Part shown: positions 47,028-56,077 of the stretch, in pieces
How positions within the stretch are numbered: position 1 is the first letter of the stretch
Layout of the letters: each line of letters opens with the position of its first letter
NCBI RefSeq assembly: GCF_014651775.1
Contig: NZ_BMXN01000001.1
Location: 124,001-188,000, forward strand
DNA: 64,000 bases
Direction: 5' to 3'
Source of the DNA: Vreelandella hamiltonii
Lineage (GTDB): Bacteria; Pseudomonadota; Gammaproteobacteria; Pseudomonadales; Halomonadaceae
Translations under genes and position numbers: made by a program
Notes under the pieces: generated by a model
Told to the model about the DNA's origin: nothing
What the model saw: the letters and a program-made list of their open reading frames with translations, nothing else
Databases searched by the model: none

Positions 47028-47912
47028 ATGCGTACCGATGACCTAAACGTGCTTGTCTATGCCGCCGAGCACGGCAGCCTTTCCTCCGCCGCGCGGGAGC
47101 TGGCGATTACCCCGGCAGTGGCTAGCGTGGCGATCAAACGGCTTGAAGACGCGTTGGGCACGCGGCTACTGGTACGCTCTACCCGCAGCTTGCGGCTAAC
47201 ACCCGCCGGGGCGCACTATTTAGTGCATGCGAAAACGGCATTGAGCGCCCTTGCCGAAGGGGAAAAAGAGCTGCACCGCGAACGCCAGGAGATCGCGGGA
47301 GAGCTCAGCCTCTCCATGCCTTCCGATCTGGGCCGCAACGTGCTGCTGGGCTGGCTGGACCATTTTATGGCGCTGCATCCGCAGCTGCGTCTGCGGCTTC
47401 GGGTCAGCGATCGGGTGAGCGATCTGTTTCGCCAGCCAGTGGAGATTGCCCTGCGTTACGGCGTGCCGGAGGATTCCAGCCTGGTAGCCCTGCCGCTAAA
47501 AAGTGATAACCAACGGGTGGTGTGCGCCGCACCTCGCTATATCGCGCGCCACGGCGAGCCCGCCACGCCAGATGAACTACGCCAGCACAACTGTCTCTGC
47601 TTCAATCTTGGTGAGCGGGTGCATGACCAGTGGCAGTTCGGCAGTGAGCGTATCAGCGTGCAGGGCAATCGGGTGAGCGACGATGCTGAGTGCGTGCGCC
47701 GCTGGGCGCTGGCGGGAGAGGGCGTTGCCTATAAATCTCGCCTGGATGTTCAGGCAGACCTCGATGCAGGCCGCTTGGTGGCGCTGTTGGCTGCGTTTCC
47801 TACCGAGCCCGCGCCGCTGTATCTCGTCTGCCCGCATCGGCTGTCGCTCACGCCCGCCGTGGTCGCGCTGAAAGACTTTCTGATCGAGCGGTTACAAGAA
47901 GTCGTCGAATGA
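47028..47912 (+). CDS. LysR-family transcriptional regulator
   Basis: A 294-residue regulator with an N-terminal winged helix (LNVLVYAAEHGSLSSAARELAITPAVASVAIKRLE, residues about 4-38) and a C-terminal periplasmic-binding-like effector domain (LGRNVLLGWLDHF onward). It is of the AaeR/DmlR-like subgroup. It diverges from the oxidoreductase gene and lies 30 bases before a dehalogenase gene, so it may control both. The intergenic region has GCTAATGTAGCTAAC, a direct repeat of GCTAA spaced 4, as a candidate binding site. Confidence 0.88.
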   Translation: MRTDDLNVLVYAAEHGSLSSAARELAITPAVASVAIKRLEDALGTRLLVRSTRSLRLTPAGAHYLVHAKTALSALAEGEKELHRERQEIAGELSLSMPSDLGRNVLLGWLDHFMALHPQLRLRLRVSDRVSDLFRQPVEIALRYGVPEDSSLVALPLKSDNQRVVCAAPRYIARHGEPATPDELRQHNCLCFNLGERVHDQWQFGSERISVQGNRVSDDAECVRRWALAGEGVAYKSRLDVQADLDAGRLVALLAAFPTEPAPLYLVCPHRLSLTPAVVALKDFLIERLQEVVE

Positions 47913-47942
47913 AGAGCATCATCTATCCGCGAGGAGCTCGTT

Positions 47943-48827
47943 ATGTTTGAAGGGTTTGAAAAACAGACACGCCGCGTTAACGGCGTCGATATTGCCTACC
48001 GCATGGGGGGCAGTGGCCCGGCGTTGCTGCTGCTTCATGGGCACCCGCAGACCCATATGATCTGGCACAAAGTGGCGGCCACGCTTGCCCAGCACTTCAC
48101 GGTGATTGCCGCCGACCTGCGCGGCTACGGCGACAGCGGCAAGCCGGACGATGACGCAGAGCATCTCAATTACGCCAAGCGCACCATGGCCGCCGATATG
48201 GCCGAATTGATGAGCGCGCTAGGGTTTGAGCGGTTTAAAGTACTGGCCCACGACCGTGGCGCGCGGGTGGCGCATCGTTTAGGCGTTGATTACGCCGAGC
48301 GGGTCGAGCGCATGGTGCTGTTAGATATCGCCCCCACGCTGGCCATGTACCGTGGCACTAATGAGGCGTTTGCCCGCAGCTACTGGCACTGGTTCTTTCT
48401 GATTCGCCCCCAGCCGCTGCCGGAAATGCTGATTCAAGCCGACCCCGCTCAGTACCTCAAAAGCGTGATGGGCGCCCGCAGCGCAGGCATGGCACCTTTC
48501 GCCCCAGAAGCGCTGGCGGAGTACGAGCGCTGCCTGGCGCTTCCCGGCACGGCCACCGGCATCTGCGGCGACTACCGCGCCAGCGCGACTATCGATTTAG
48601 AGCACGATCAGGCGGATATCGACGCGGGTGTGAAGCTGGCCTGCCCCATCAACGTGATGTGGGGCGCTCAGGGGGCAATTGAAGCCTGCTTCGATGCTCT
48701 GGCTGAGTGGCGCAAGGTAGCAACGCAGGTAGAGGGCAAGGCGCTGCCTTGCGGCCACTATATCGCCGAAGAGATTCCTGACCTGCTGCTAGAGGAGGCG
48801 CTGCCGTTCTTGCTGGATCCGCAATAA
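47943..48827 (+). CDS. Haloacetate (fluoroacetate) dehalogenase, alpha/beta-hydrolase fold
   Basis: A 294-residue enzyme. It has the nucleophile Asp104 in AHDRGARV, Arg105 and Arg108 for the carboxylate, acid Asp128 (LLDIAPTL), halide-pocket His149 and Trp150 (YWHWFF), Tyr211 (CGDYRAS) and His272 (PCGHY). These match, nearly number for number, the catalytic and fluoride-binding residues of Burkholderia fluoroacetate dehalogenase. The enzyme would hydrolyse haloacetates to glycolate and halide in the cytoplasm. ATG 47943 has GGAGC upstream. Epoxide hydrolases share the fold but not this pocket. Confidence 0.85.
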   Translation: MFEGFEKQTRRVNGVDIAYRMGGSGPALLLLHGHPQTHMIWHKVAATLAQHFTVIAADLRGYGDSGKPDDDAEHLNYAKRTMAADMAELMSALGFERFKVLAHDRGARVAHRLGVDYAERVERMVLLDIAPTLAMYRGTNEAFARSYWHWFFLIRPQPLPEMLIQADPAQYLKSVMGARSAGMAPFAPEALAEYERCLALPGTATGICGDYRASATIDLEHDQADIDAGVKLACPINVMWGAQGAIEACFDALAEWRKVATQVEGKALPCGHYIAEEIPDLLLEEALPFLLDPQ

Positions 48828-48935
48828 GCGATTCAAGCGACTGCCCAAGACGAAGCGGGTAAAAAACTGGATAATGGCCGCCATTCGCCTGATGCGTTGG
48901 CGCTCAGGCACACTCATTACTCCGGACGCCCGCTT

Positions 48936-51128
48936 ATGGAAATCAAAGTTAACTATCTCGACAACCTCCGCCTGGAGTCCAGGTTCGACGATTTTACGGT
49001 TATCTCCGACCAGCCGATTCGCTACAAGGGCGATGGCTCGGCCCCCGGCCCGTTTGACTACTTCCTGGCGTCGTCGGCCATGTGTGCCGCCTACTTCGTC
49101 AAGGTGTACTGCAACGCGCGCAATATTCCCACCGAGAACATTCGCCTGTCGCAAAACAACATCGTCGACCCGGAAAACCGCTACAAGCAGATTTTCAGAA
49201 TCCAGGTTGAGCTGCCGGAAGATATCTCGGAAAAAGATCGCGAAGGCATTCTGCGCTCCATCGACCGCTGCACGGTGAAGAAGGTCATTCAGACCGGCCC
49301 CGAGTTTCAGATCGAAGTGGTCGAGAATATCGACGAGGATGCCCAGGCGCTGCTGATGGGCGCGCCGGAAGGTGGCAGCACCTTTATCCCCGGTAAGGAC
49401 CTGCCGCTGGAGCAGACCATCGCCAATATGAGTGCGATTCTTGCCGACCTTGGCATGAAGATCGAGATCGCCTCCTGGCGCAATATCGTGCCTCACGTGT
49501 GGTCGCTGCATATCCGCGATGCGGCGTCCCCCATGTGCTTTACCAACGGCAAAGGCGCGACCAAAGAGAGCGCGCTGTGCTCTGCGCTGGGCGAGTTCAT
49601 CGAACGCTTGAGCTGCAACTTCTTCTACAACGATCAGTTCTTTGGCGAAGAGATCGCGAACAGCGAATTCGTGCACTACCCCAATGAGCAGTGGTTCAAG
49701 CCGGGGCCGAATGACGAGCTGCCCGCCGAAATTCTCGACGAGCACTGCCTGGCGATCTATAACCCGGAAGGCGAGCTGTGCGGCTCGAACCTGATTGATA
49801 CCAACTCGGGCCGTGAAGACCGGGGCATCGTTTCGCTTCCCTTTGTGCGCCAAAGCGACGGCGAAACGGTCTACTTCCCCTCCAACCTGATCGAAAACCT
49901 GTTCCTCAGCAACGGCATGAGCGCGGGCAATACGCTGGTGGAGGCTCAGGTACAGTGCCTGTCGGAAATCTTCGAGCGGGCGGTCAAGCGTGAAATCCTT
50001 GAACAGGAGCTGACCCTGCCCGACGTACCGCAAGAAGTGTTGGCCAAGTACCCCAGCATTGTCGAGGGCATCAATGCCCTGGAAGCCCAAGGCTTCCCGG
50101 TGCTGGTGAAGGATGCCTCCATGGGCGGGCAGTTCCCGGTAATGTGCGTGACGCTGATGAACCCGCGTACCGGCGGGGTATTCGCTTCCTTTGGTGCCCA
50201 CCCAAGCTTCGAGGTGGCGTTGGAGCGCAGCCTGACCGAGCTGCTGCAGGGGCGCAGCTTCGAAGGCCTGAACGACCTGCCGCTGCCGACCTTCAATTCC
50301 CAGACTGTCTCTGAGCCGAACAACTTCGTCGAGCACTTCATCGACTCGGTGGGCGTGGTCTCCTGGCGCTTCTTCAGTGCCAAGCCCGACTTCGAGTTCA
50401 GCGAGTGGGACTTCTCTGGCAGCAACGAGGAAGAAGCCGAGACCCTGTTCGGTATTTTCGAAGAGCTGGGCGCGGAAGTGTACATGGCGGTACACGAAGA
50501 CTTAGGCGCGCCGGTCTGCCGCATTCTGGTGCCGGGCTACTCCGAGGTGTACCCCATCGAAGACCTGATTTGGGACAACACCAATAAGGCGCTGGACTAC
50601 CGCGAAGATATCCTCAACCTGCACCGCCTGGACGACGCACAGCTGACCGACTTGGTCGAGCGGCTGGAAGAGAGTCAGATGGACGACCACGCTGATATCA
50701 TCACGCTGATCGGTATCGAGTTCGACGAGAACACCGTGTGGGGGCAACTGACCATCCTTGAGCTGAAGCTGCTGGTCTACCTGGCGCTTGGCCGCCATGA
50801 AGAGGCGCTGGACTGCGTGCAGATGTTCCTGCAGTACAACGACAACACCGTCGAGCGTGGCCTGTTCTATCAAGCCGTGAACGCGGTGCTGGAGATTGCC
50901 CTGGACGACGAGCTGGCGTTGGACGACTACCTGCCCAACTTCCAGCGCATGTTCGGCGAAGCCACCATGGAGGCGGTGGTTGGCTCGGTGGATGGCAGCG
51001 TGCGCTTCCACGGCCTTACTCCCACCAACATGCAGTTGGAGGGGCTGGAGCGCCACCAGCGCCTGATCGAAAGCTATAAGAAGCTTCACGCGGCCAGGGC
51101 GGCAAACGCGGGCATTGCGTGCCCCTAA
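48936..51128 (+). CDS. OsmC-YcaO fusion protein
   Basis: A 730-residue protein: an N-terminal OsmC-like domain (about 1-150; GPFDYFLASSAMCAAYFVKVYC) joined to a YcaO domain (about 150-580) and a C-terminal helical TPR-like region (about 600-720). The YcaO ATP site appears as TNGKGATKESALCSALGEFIERLS and EAQVQCLSEIFERAVK. Stand-alone YcaO relates to thioamide or ribosome modification in E. coli, while OsmC reduces peroxides; the joint role is unknown. The C-terminus ends GIACP and lacks the proline-rich tail of azoline-forming YcaO. No thiazole peptide genes are nearby. ATG 48936 gives the start at the OsmC domain. Confidence 0.86.
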   Translation: MEIKVNYLDNLRLESRFDDFTVISDQPIRYKGDGSAPGPFDYFLASSAMCAAYFVKVYCNARNIPTENIRLSQNNIVDPENRYKQIFRIQVELPEDISEKDREGILRSIDRCTVKKVIQTGPEFQIEVVENIDEDAQALLMGAPEGGSTFIPGKDLPLEQTIANMSAILADLGMKIEIASWRNIVPHVWSLHIRDAASPMCFTNGKGATKESALCSALGEFIERLSCNFFYNDQFFGEEIANSEFVHYPNEQWFKPGPNDELPAEILDEHCLAIYNPEGELCGSNLIDTNSGREDRGIVSLPFVRQSDGETVYFPSNLIENLFLSNGMSAGNTLVEAQVQCLSEIFERAVKREILEQELTLPDVPQEVLAKYPSIVEGINALEAQGFPVLVKDASMGGQFPVMCVTLMNPRTGGVFASFGAHPSFEVALERSLTELLQGRSFEGLNDLPLPTFNSQTVSEPNNFVEHFIDSVGVVSWRFFSAKPDFEFSEWDFSGSNEEEAETLFGIFEELGAEVYMAVHEDLGAPVCRILVPGYSEVYPIEDLIWDNTNKALDYREDILNLHRLDDAQLTDLVERLEESQMDDHADIITLIGIEFDENTVWGQLTILELKLLVYLALGRHEEALDCVQMFLQYNDNTVERGLFYQAVNAVLEIALDDELALDDYLPNFQRMFGEATMEAVVGSVDGSVRFHGLTPTNMQLEGLERHQRLIESYKKLHAARAANAGIACP

Positions 51129-51199
51129 TCGGTGGTAATGATGTTACGGATGTAGGGGTTGGCGATGTATTAAGCACTCCGTAAGCTAAGCGTTATCCA

Positions 51200-51259
51200 C
51201 GCCCTAGGCAGTAAGCTTGCCCACATATCTCGGGATAAGCCGACCCCTGGGGCGTTTTT
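51200..51259 (+). terminator. Extended terminator after the OsmC-YcaO gene
   Basis: CGCCCTAGG (51200) pairs with CCTGGGGCG (51246-51254), nine pairs including one T-G, enclosing ~37 bases with their own possible short stems, and is followed by TTTTTC. It lies 71 bases after the stop. The large loop makes the strength uncertain. Confidence 0.5.
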
Positions 51260-51282
51260 CGTTTGCAGAAGGAAAAGAAGCC

Positions 51283-51345
51283 ATGCCTACAGCCATGTTG
51301 ATCGTTGGTGGCTATTTTATTAAGCAGTTCAAACGGACACTGTGA
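51283..51345 (+). CDS. Possible 20-residue hydrophobic peptide
   Basis: ATG CCT ACA GCC begins a 20-codon frame (MPTAMLIVGGYFIKQFKRTL) ending in TGA. It is preceded by GGAAAAGAAG 4-12 bases upstream. The peptide is hydrophobic with a basic tail, like small membrane proteins. It sits between the terminator of the OsmC-YcaO gene and the VapC stop. It could also be chance or a remnant. Confidence 0.25.
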   Translation: MPTAMLIVGGYFIKQFKRTL

Positions 51346-51352
51346 TCAGCTC

Positions 51353-51733
51353 TCAATGTACCGCGACCCGGTAGGCCGCAGCGAACTTGTCCGCCATATC
51401 CGCGAGACGCTTGTCTAGCGTCCATAACTGCGTATCGGGCGTGATAAGTGTTGAGGCAAGTAAGCACATGTCGACTAAGCCGCAGCCCAGGCCATAGAGC
51501 TTTTCACGTTCGATGAAGTCCATCACCTCCGACAAACTAGCCTGATGACAAGGCCGCAAGAGGGCAACACTCTTTAGCGTTTGAGTGCGCGGGGAGGGAG
51601 GTGTTCCGCAGGCAAGCTCAGCTAAAACCATGGGGTGGTTGAGCACAAGATCTTTTTCGATCAATTCGATCAGGGCATCGTTTCGTTTTCTGAAATGATC
51701 CACCCAGACCGATGTGTCGACTAGCACGTTCAT
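51353..51733 (-). CDS. vapC: VapC-type PIN-domain ribonuclease toxin
   Basis: A 126-residue PIN nuclease. The four acidic metal ligands are visible: Asp6 (VLVDTSVWVDHF), Glu39 (LAELACGT), Asp88 (GLVDMCLLAS) and Asp107 (LWTLDKRL). It would cleave RNA (usually initiator tRNA or rRNA) when the antitoxin is degraded. It overlaps the antitoxin gene by 4 bases, so the two are translated together. Confidence 0.9.
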   Translation of the reverse strand: MNVLVDTSVWVDHFRKRNDALIELIEKDLVLNHPMVLAELACGTPPSPRTQTLKSVALLRPCHQASLSEVMDFIEREKLYGLGCGLVDMCLLASTLITPDTQLWTLDKRLADMADKFAAAYRVAVH

Positions 51734-51939
51734 TGCGTTGAAGGCGCCTCGCGACGGCGGGGTATGTCGGGCATCTCTGGCACAGTCCCACCCAAGGCTG
51801 CAAGACGTCGACCGGCTTGCACGCGGACATAGGTCTTCATGGCCTCGCGAAAGAGGTCTGACGGTTTATCCATTCCCGGCTCGGCAAACGCCAATGCTTG
51901 CTCGTAGAGCTCATCGTCAATGGTAACAGTGGTTCGCAT
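51730..51939 (-). CDS. vapB: VapB-type antitoxin
   Basis: A 69-residue protein with an N-terminal ribbon-helix-helix (MRTTVTIDDELYEQALAFA) that binds its own promoter and a C-terminal tail that would block the toxin (MPDIPRRREAPS). ATG 51939 has AGGAG 6 bases upstream on the minus strand. A TTGACG-containing, AT-rich promoter-like patch lies upstream near 51980-52000. Confidence 0.88.
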   Translation of the reverse strand: MRTTVTIDDELYEQALAFAEPGMDKPSDLFREAMKTYVRVQAGRRLAALGGTVPEMPDIPRRREAPSTQ

Positions 51940-52263
51940 CGTTCACTCCTGCCTGGTCGTGCACTCGCTTGCATCGATATTGATGTTATTTAACGTCAAT
52001 CGGTGCATCTTCACAAGTGGGCATCGCAGTAACATCATCAGATGACTGCTCGGCACATTCTCTCTAGCGGTCATCATCTCGCGGGGCTGTATACGCCTGA
52101 TGCACTGTGATGCACCCACTGGCGCAGTGAGTGCAACCAACTGCATCGCTGCGCCAAACGTCATCCCGTGTTTGGCTTGGTACAACACTCTCCGCGCCTC
52201 TCAATCGCAAACAAAGACGCGATCACAACCATAACGCCAATATAAAAATGCGGAGACTATCCC
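51940..52263. other. 324-bp intergenic region between vapB and the AGCS gene
   Basis: I see no gene with support. The left part (51960-52000) is AT-rich and holds a TTGACG hexamer for the vapBC direction with nothing convincing at the -10 distance, plus a short repeat (ATTGATGTTATTTAACGTCAAT). The right end has a GGAG 9 bases before the AGCS start. The middle is featureless. Confidence 0.4.
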
Positions 52264-53727
52264 ATGCTCGATATGCTCAACGACCTCCTCTGGGGGAAGG
52301 TCCTGCTCGTTTTACTGGTGGGCGTTGGTATCGGTTTTACCGTTGCCTCCCGCTTCGTACAGTTTCGTTATTTTGGTCAGATGTTTCGTATTCTGGGTTC
52401 TGGCCAAGCCTTCAAGCGTAATCAGCACGGCCACTTGAGCTCGTTTCAGGCGCTGGTGCTATCGGTGGCGGGGCGCGTGGGCGGCGGTAACATCGCCGGC
52501 GTGGCCGTGGCGATTACGCTGGGCGGCCCGGGAGCGATTTTCTGGATGTGGATCGTCGGTTTGATGGGCATGGCGACCAGCTTCCTGGAGTGCACCCTGG
52601 CGCAAACCTACAAGCAGGCGGAAGGTGATGGCACTTACCGCGGTGGCCCGGCGTACTACATCGTCAAAGGCCTGGGCAAACAGTGGCGCTGGCTGGCGGC
52701 GTTCTACTCGGTACTGCTGCTGATTACCTTTGGTTTCGCCTTTACCGCCCTGCAGTCCTATGCCGTTGCCACTTCGTTTGGCGATGCCTTCGGCGTACCG
52801 GTGCTGTACAGCGGTATTGCGCTGGCCATGCTGGTGGGGCTGATCATCTTTGGCGGCATCAAGCGGATTGCCCGCATCTCCGAATTCCTGGTGCCCTTCA
52901 TGGCCGTGGGCTATATCGCCGTGGCGCTGCTGGTCATTGCCATGAACCTGGGTGAGATCCCTGCGGTAATGGCGCTGATCGTCAAGAGTGCCTTTGGCCT
53001 TGAGCCGCTGGTGGGCGGCGGGATTGGCGCTGCCATCATGATGGGCTTGAAGCGTGGCCTGTTCTCCAACGAAGCGGGCCTCGGCAGTGCGCCCAACGTG
53101 GCTGCCGTGGCGTACGTGCCTCACCCGGCCAACCAGGGCATCGTGCAGGCGTTCTCGGTGTTCATCGATACGGTGATCATCTGCTCGGCCACGGCGTTTC
53201 TGATTCTGCTCAGCGGCGTGTATGACCCAGCCGCCGGGGCGGGTGTCGAAGGTATCGCGCTCACCCAGGCTGCCTTGGCAGACCACGTGGGCGAGTGGGG
53301 CCGCACCTTCGTGAGCCTGGCGCTGCTGCTGTTTGCCTTCAGCACCATCCTCTACAACTACTACCTGGGCGAAAACAGCCTGAACTTCTTCAGCCGTGAC
53401 AACCAGAACCTGTTCAACGCCTTCCGGGTGGCGATCGTACTGCTGGTGTGCTGGGGCGCGACCACCGATCTAGGCACCGTGTTTGGCTTTGCCGACGTGA
53501 CCATGGGCCTCTTGGCAGTGGTCAACCTCGTTGCACTGATTCTGCTGTTCAAGTGCGGCCTGCGCATTCTGAACGATTTCGACAGCCAGCGCCGTCAGGG
53601 CATCAAACAGCCGATTTTCGATGCCAGCCAGCACCCTGATCTCGATCTGGACCCCAAAGCGTGGGAACTGGAGCCGGAAGAAGCTGAAGCACTGAAGCAG
53701 CGGCTGGAAAGCGCGCCCGCGAAGTAA
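52264..53727 (+). CDS. Alanine/glycine:cation symporter (AGCS family)
   Basis: A 487-residue, ~11-segment amino-acid carrier. It has the family stretch SVAGRVGGGNIAGVAVAITLGGPGAIFWMW, RGGPAYYIVKGLG, GIKRIARISEFLVPFMA, and the Na+-site segment GLFSNEAGLGSAPNVAAVAY. It takes up alanine and glycine (some relatives take glutamine or others) with Na+ or H+. ATG 52264 has GGAG upstream. Asparaginase follows 33 bases downstream, probably in the same operon. Confidence 0.93.
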   Translation: MLDMLNDLLWGKVLLVLLVGVGIGFTVASRFVQFRYFGQMFRILGSGQAFKRNQHGHLSSFQALVLSVAGRVGGGNIAGVAVAITLGGPGAIFWMWIVGLMGMATSFLECTLAQTYKQAEGDGTYRGGPAYYIVKGLGKQWRWLAAFYSVLLLITFGFAFTALQSYAVATSFGDAFGVPVLYSGIALAMLVGLIIFGGIKRIARISEFLVPFMAVGYIAVALLVIAMNLGEIPAVMALIVKSAFGLEPLVGGGIGAAIMMGLKRGLFSNEAGLGSAPNVAAVAYVPHPANQGIVQAFSVFIDTVIICSATAFLILLSGVYDPAAGAGVEGIALTQAALADHVGEWGRTFVSLALLLFAFSTILYNYYLGENSLNFFSRDNQNLFNAFRVAIVLLVCWGATTDLGTVFGFADVTMGLLAVVNLVALILLFKCGLRILNDFDSQRRQGIKQPIFDASQHPDLDLDPKAWELEPEEAEALKQRLESAPAK

Positions 53728-53760
53728 GTGCGTTTGTATTCAATTCGATAAGGAGTCCCC

Positions 53761-54774
53761 ATGCCCCGCGTCCTCATGCTTTACACGGGTGGCACCATTG
53801 GCATGCAGCCATCGCCACAAGGTTATGTGCCCTGCGCGGGGCTGGCCGAGCGCCTGGCGGCGCATCTTGCCCTGGGTGACCCCTACCGGCTGCCTGCCTT
53901 CGAGGTGGTGGAAATGCAGCCGCTGATCGACAGCGCCGAGCTGATGCCCGAGGCGTGGAATCGACTGATCGCGGCGCTGGAAGCCCACTGGCAGGCCTAC
54001 GATGCCTTCGTGATCCTGCACGGCACCGATACCATGGCCTACAGTGCGTCGGCGCTGTCGTTCATGCTCGGGGCCTTGAACAAGCCGGTGATCTTCACCG
54101 GCTCTCAAATTCCGCTGGGTGAGCCCAGAAGCGACGCGCTGAACAACGTGGTCAGCGCGCTACAGCTGGCGGCTCATCCGGCCACACCCTGCGAAGTGAG
54201 CCTGGTCTTCCATGACCGGCTGCTGCGCGGTAACCGCGCCCGCAAGGTGCGTACTCAAGGTCTGGATGCCTTCGACTCCCCCAACTTCCCCTGGCTGGCC
54301 GAGATCGGCATTGGCATCACCTTTCCCCAGCCCTCGGCGCTACTCAGCGGGGAGCCCAACTTTGCTCCCATCGAACTCGATGACGAGGCGGTAGCGGTGC
54401 TGCCGTTGCACCCGGGTATGTCGCTAACGCGCGCAAAAGCGCTACTGGCAGACGACACGCTGAAAGGTGTGGTGCTACACAGCTACGGCGTGGGGAACCC
54501 GCCCAGCTTTGACGGTGCACTGCTCGACGCCTTGAAGGCAGCCCATGAGCGGGGCGTGGCGCTGCTCAACGTCACTCAGTGCGCTCAGGGGGAGGTCATT
54601 CAAGGCGCCTACGCCACCGGGGCGGCGCTCAATCAGGCGGGCGTGATCGCTGGAGGAGACATCACGCTGGAAGCCGCCGTGGCCAAGCTCATCGTTCTGC
54701 TTGGCCGTGGGCTTTCCGGGCCAGCGCTGCGCAAAGCACTCAGCGCAGCGATTCGTGGCGAACGGTCTTGCTGA
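53761..54774 (+). CDS. ansA: L-asparaginase, type I
   Basis: A 337-residue cytoplasmic enzyme that splits asparagine into aspartate and ammonia. The catalytic Thr12 lies in LYTGGTIGM, and the second triad segment is LHGTDTMAYSAS (Thr89, Asp90), with RGNRARKV further on carrying the Lys. It lacks a signal peptide, unlike the secreted type II. ATG 53761 has AAGGAG upstream. It follows the AGCS carrier, fitting amino-acid use. Its stop lies one base from the stop of the convergent gene. Confidence 0.93.
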   Translation: MPRVLMLYTGGTIGMQPSPQGYVPCAGLAERLAAHLALGDPYRLPAFEVVEMQPLIDSAELMPEAWNRLIAALEAHWQAYDAFVILHGTDTMAYSASALSFMLGALNKPVIFTGSQIPLGEPRSDALNNVVSALQLAAHPATPCEVSLVFHDRLLRGNRARKVRTQGLDAFDSPNFPWLAEIGIGITFPQPSALLSGEPNFAPIELDDEAVAVLPLHPGMSLTRAKALLADDTLKGVVLHSYGVGNPPSFDGALLDALKAAHERGVALLNVTQCAQGEVIQGAYATGAALNQAGVIAGGDITLEAAVAKLIVLLGRGLSGPALRKALSAAIRGERSC

Positions 54775-54775
54775 T

Positions 54776-56005
54776 TCAGCCAAAGAACCAGTAACACACC
54801 AGAATGGCGGTGGTGATGCCTGCTATATCGGCGACCAGGGCGCATCCCAACCCATGGCGAATGCGGCTAATGCCAATGGCGCCGAAGTAGACCGCCAGCA
54901 CATAAAAGGTGGTTTCGGTGCTGCCCTGGAACGTGGCAGCCAGTAGCCCTGGGAAGCTATCGACACCAAAGGTGTTCATGGTCTCGATCATCATGGCGCG
55001 GGAGCCGCTGCCGGAGAGCGGTTTCACAAAGGCGGTAGGTAGCGCATCCACAAAGCGAGTATCCCAGCCGATGCCCTCTACCAGCCAGCGAATGCCGCCA
55101 AGCCCGGCATCCAGCACGCCGCTGGCGCGCAGCACCCCGACGGCCACCAGCATGGCCACCAGGTAGGGCAGCAGGGTGATGGTAAAGCTCAGGCCTTCTT
55201 TGGCACCCTCGATAAAGGCGTCATACACCTTCACGCCGCGCAGTGCCCCCACGACCAGGAACATGATCACAATGCTGAACAGCGTGAGGTTGCCAATCAG
55301 CGTGGAAGCCGCGGCCAGCGCTTGAGCCGACATCCCCGCCAGTGTGGTGATCAAAAGCCCCAGGGCCAGCGCAGCGGCCAGCAAGTACCCCAGCACCACC
55401 GGTTGCCAAAGCTTCAGACGCTGCATGATGGCCACCGCCAGCAGCCCGGCGAGGCTGGATGCACTGGTCGCCAGCAGAATCGGCAGAAACACCAGCGTGG
55501 GTTCCGCTGCCCCCTGCTGGGCGCGGTACATGAAGATCGTGACGGGCAGTAGGGTAAGCGACGAGGTATTCAGTACCAGAAACAGGATTTGCGCATTGCT
55601 GGCGGTATCGCGGCTGGGGTTCAGGGTTTGCAGCGAATGCATGGCCTTGATGCCAATAGGGGTAGCGGCGTTATCCAAGCCCAAAATATTGGCCGCAAAA
55701 TTCATGCTAATCAGCCCCATGGCCGGGTGGCCGCGGGGCACTTCGGGCATCAAGCGGCAGAACAGCGGGTCGAGCACTCGCCCCAGCAGGCGGATTAACC
55801 CCGCCTTTTCAGCAATGGCCAGAAATCCCAGCCACAGCGTCATGGTGCCCAGCAGCACCAGAATGATATCGACGCTGACCCTTGCCATATCGAACAGCGA
55901 CTGCACCAGGCGGGCAAACACCTCGCTGTCGCCACCCACCAGCCACTGCCAGAGCGATGCCGCAAAGGCGGCAATGAAAAAGCTTAACCAGATTCCGTTG
56001 AGCAT
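54776..56005 (-). CDS. Spore-maturation-like (SpmA/SpmB) nucleoside-recognition membrane protein
   Basis: A 409-residue membrane protein with two Gate/nucleoside-recognition halves joined, as in SpmA-SpmB fusions. Motifs are GHPAMGLISMNFAANILGLDNAATPIG in the first half and KPLSGSGSRAMMIETMNTFGVDSFPGLLAATFQGSTETTFY in the second (pieces under 20 at a time). In non-sporulating bacteria such proteins are uncharacterised carriers. It sits downstream of a lysine-exporter gene, so an amino-acid or nucleoside transport role is possible. Confidence 0.82.
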   Translation of the reverse strand: MLNGIWLSFFIAAFAASLWQWLVGGDSEVFARLVQSLFDMARVSVDIILVLLGTMTLWLGFLAIAEKAGLIRLLGRVLDPLFCRLMPEVPRGHPAMGLISMNFAANILGLDNAATPIGIKAMHSLQTLNPSRDTASNAQILFLVLNTSSLTLLPVTIFMYRAQQGAAEPTLVFLPILLATSASSLAGLLAVAIMQRLKLWQPVVLGYLLAAALALGLLITTLAGMSAQALAAASTLIGNLTLFSIVIMFLVVGALRGVKVYDAFIEGAKEGLSFTITLLPYLVAMLVAVGVLRASGVLDAGLGGIRWLVEGIGWDTRFVDALPTAFVKPLSGSGSRAMMIETMNTFGVDSFPGLLAATFQGSTETTFYVLAVYFGAIGISRIRHGLGCALVADIAGITTAILVCYWFFG

Positions 56006-56077
56006 GGTGGGTGGGCGTCCTTGATGATCGAAGCAATACGCTAGCTGCGTATCCTACCCAAGGAGCGCCCGCTCACG

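Noticed and set aside
48789-50495. 568-codon minus-strand frame across the OsmC-YcaO gene
   Set aside because: Antisense shadow; the plus-strand product shows clear OsmC and YcaO motifs.
48936-51128. Thiazole/oxazole-modified peptide (TOMM) cluster around YcaO
   Set aside because: No precursor peptide, dehydrogenase or export gene is adjacent, and the YcaO is fused to OsmC and lacks a proline-rich tail.
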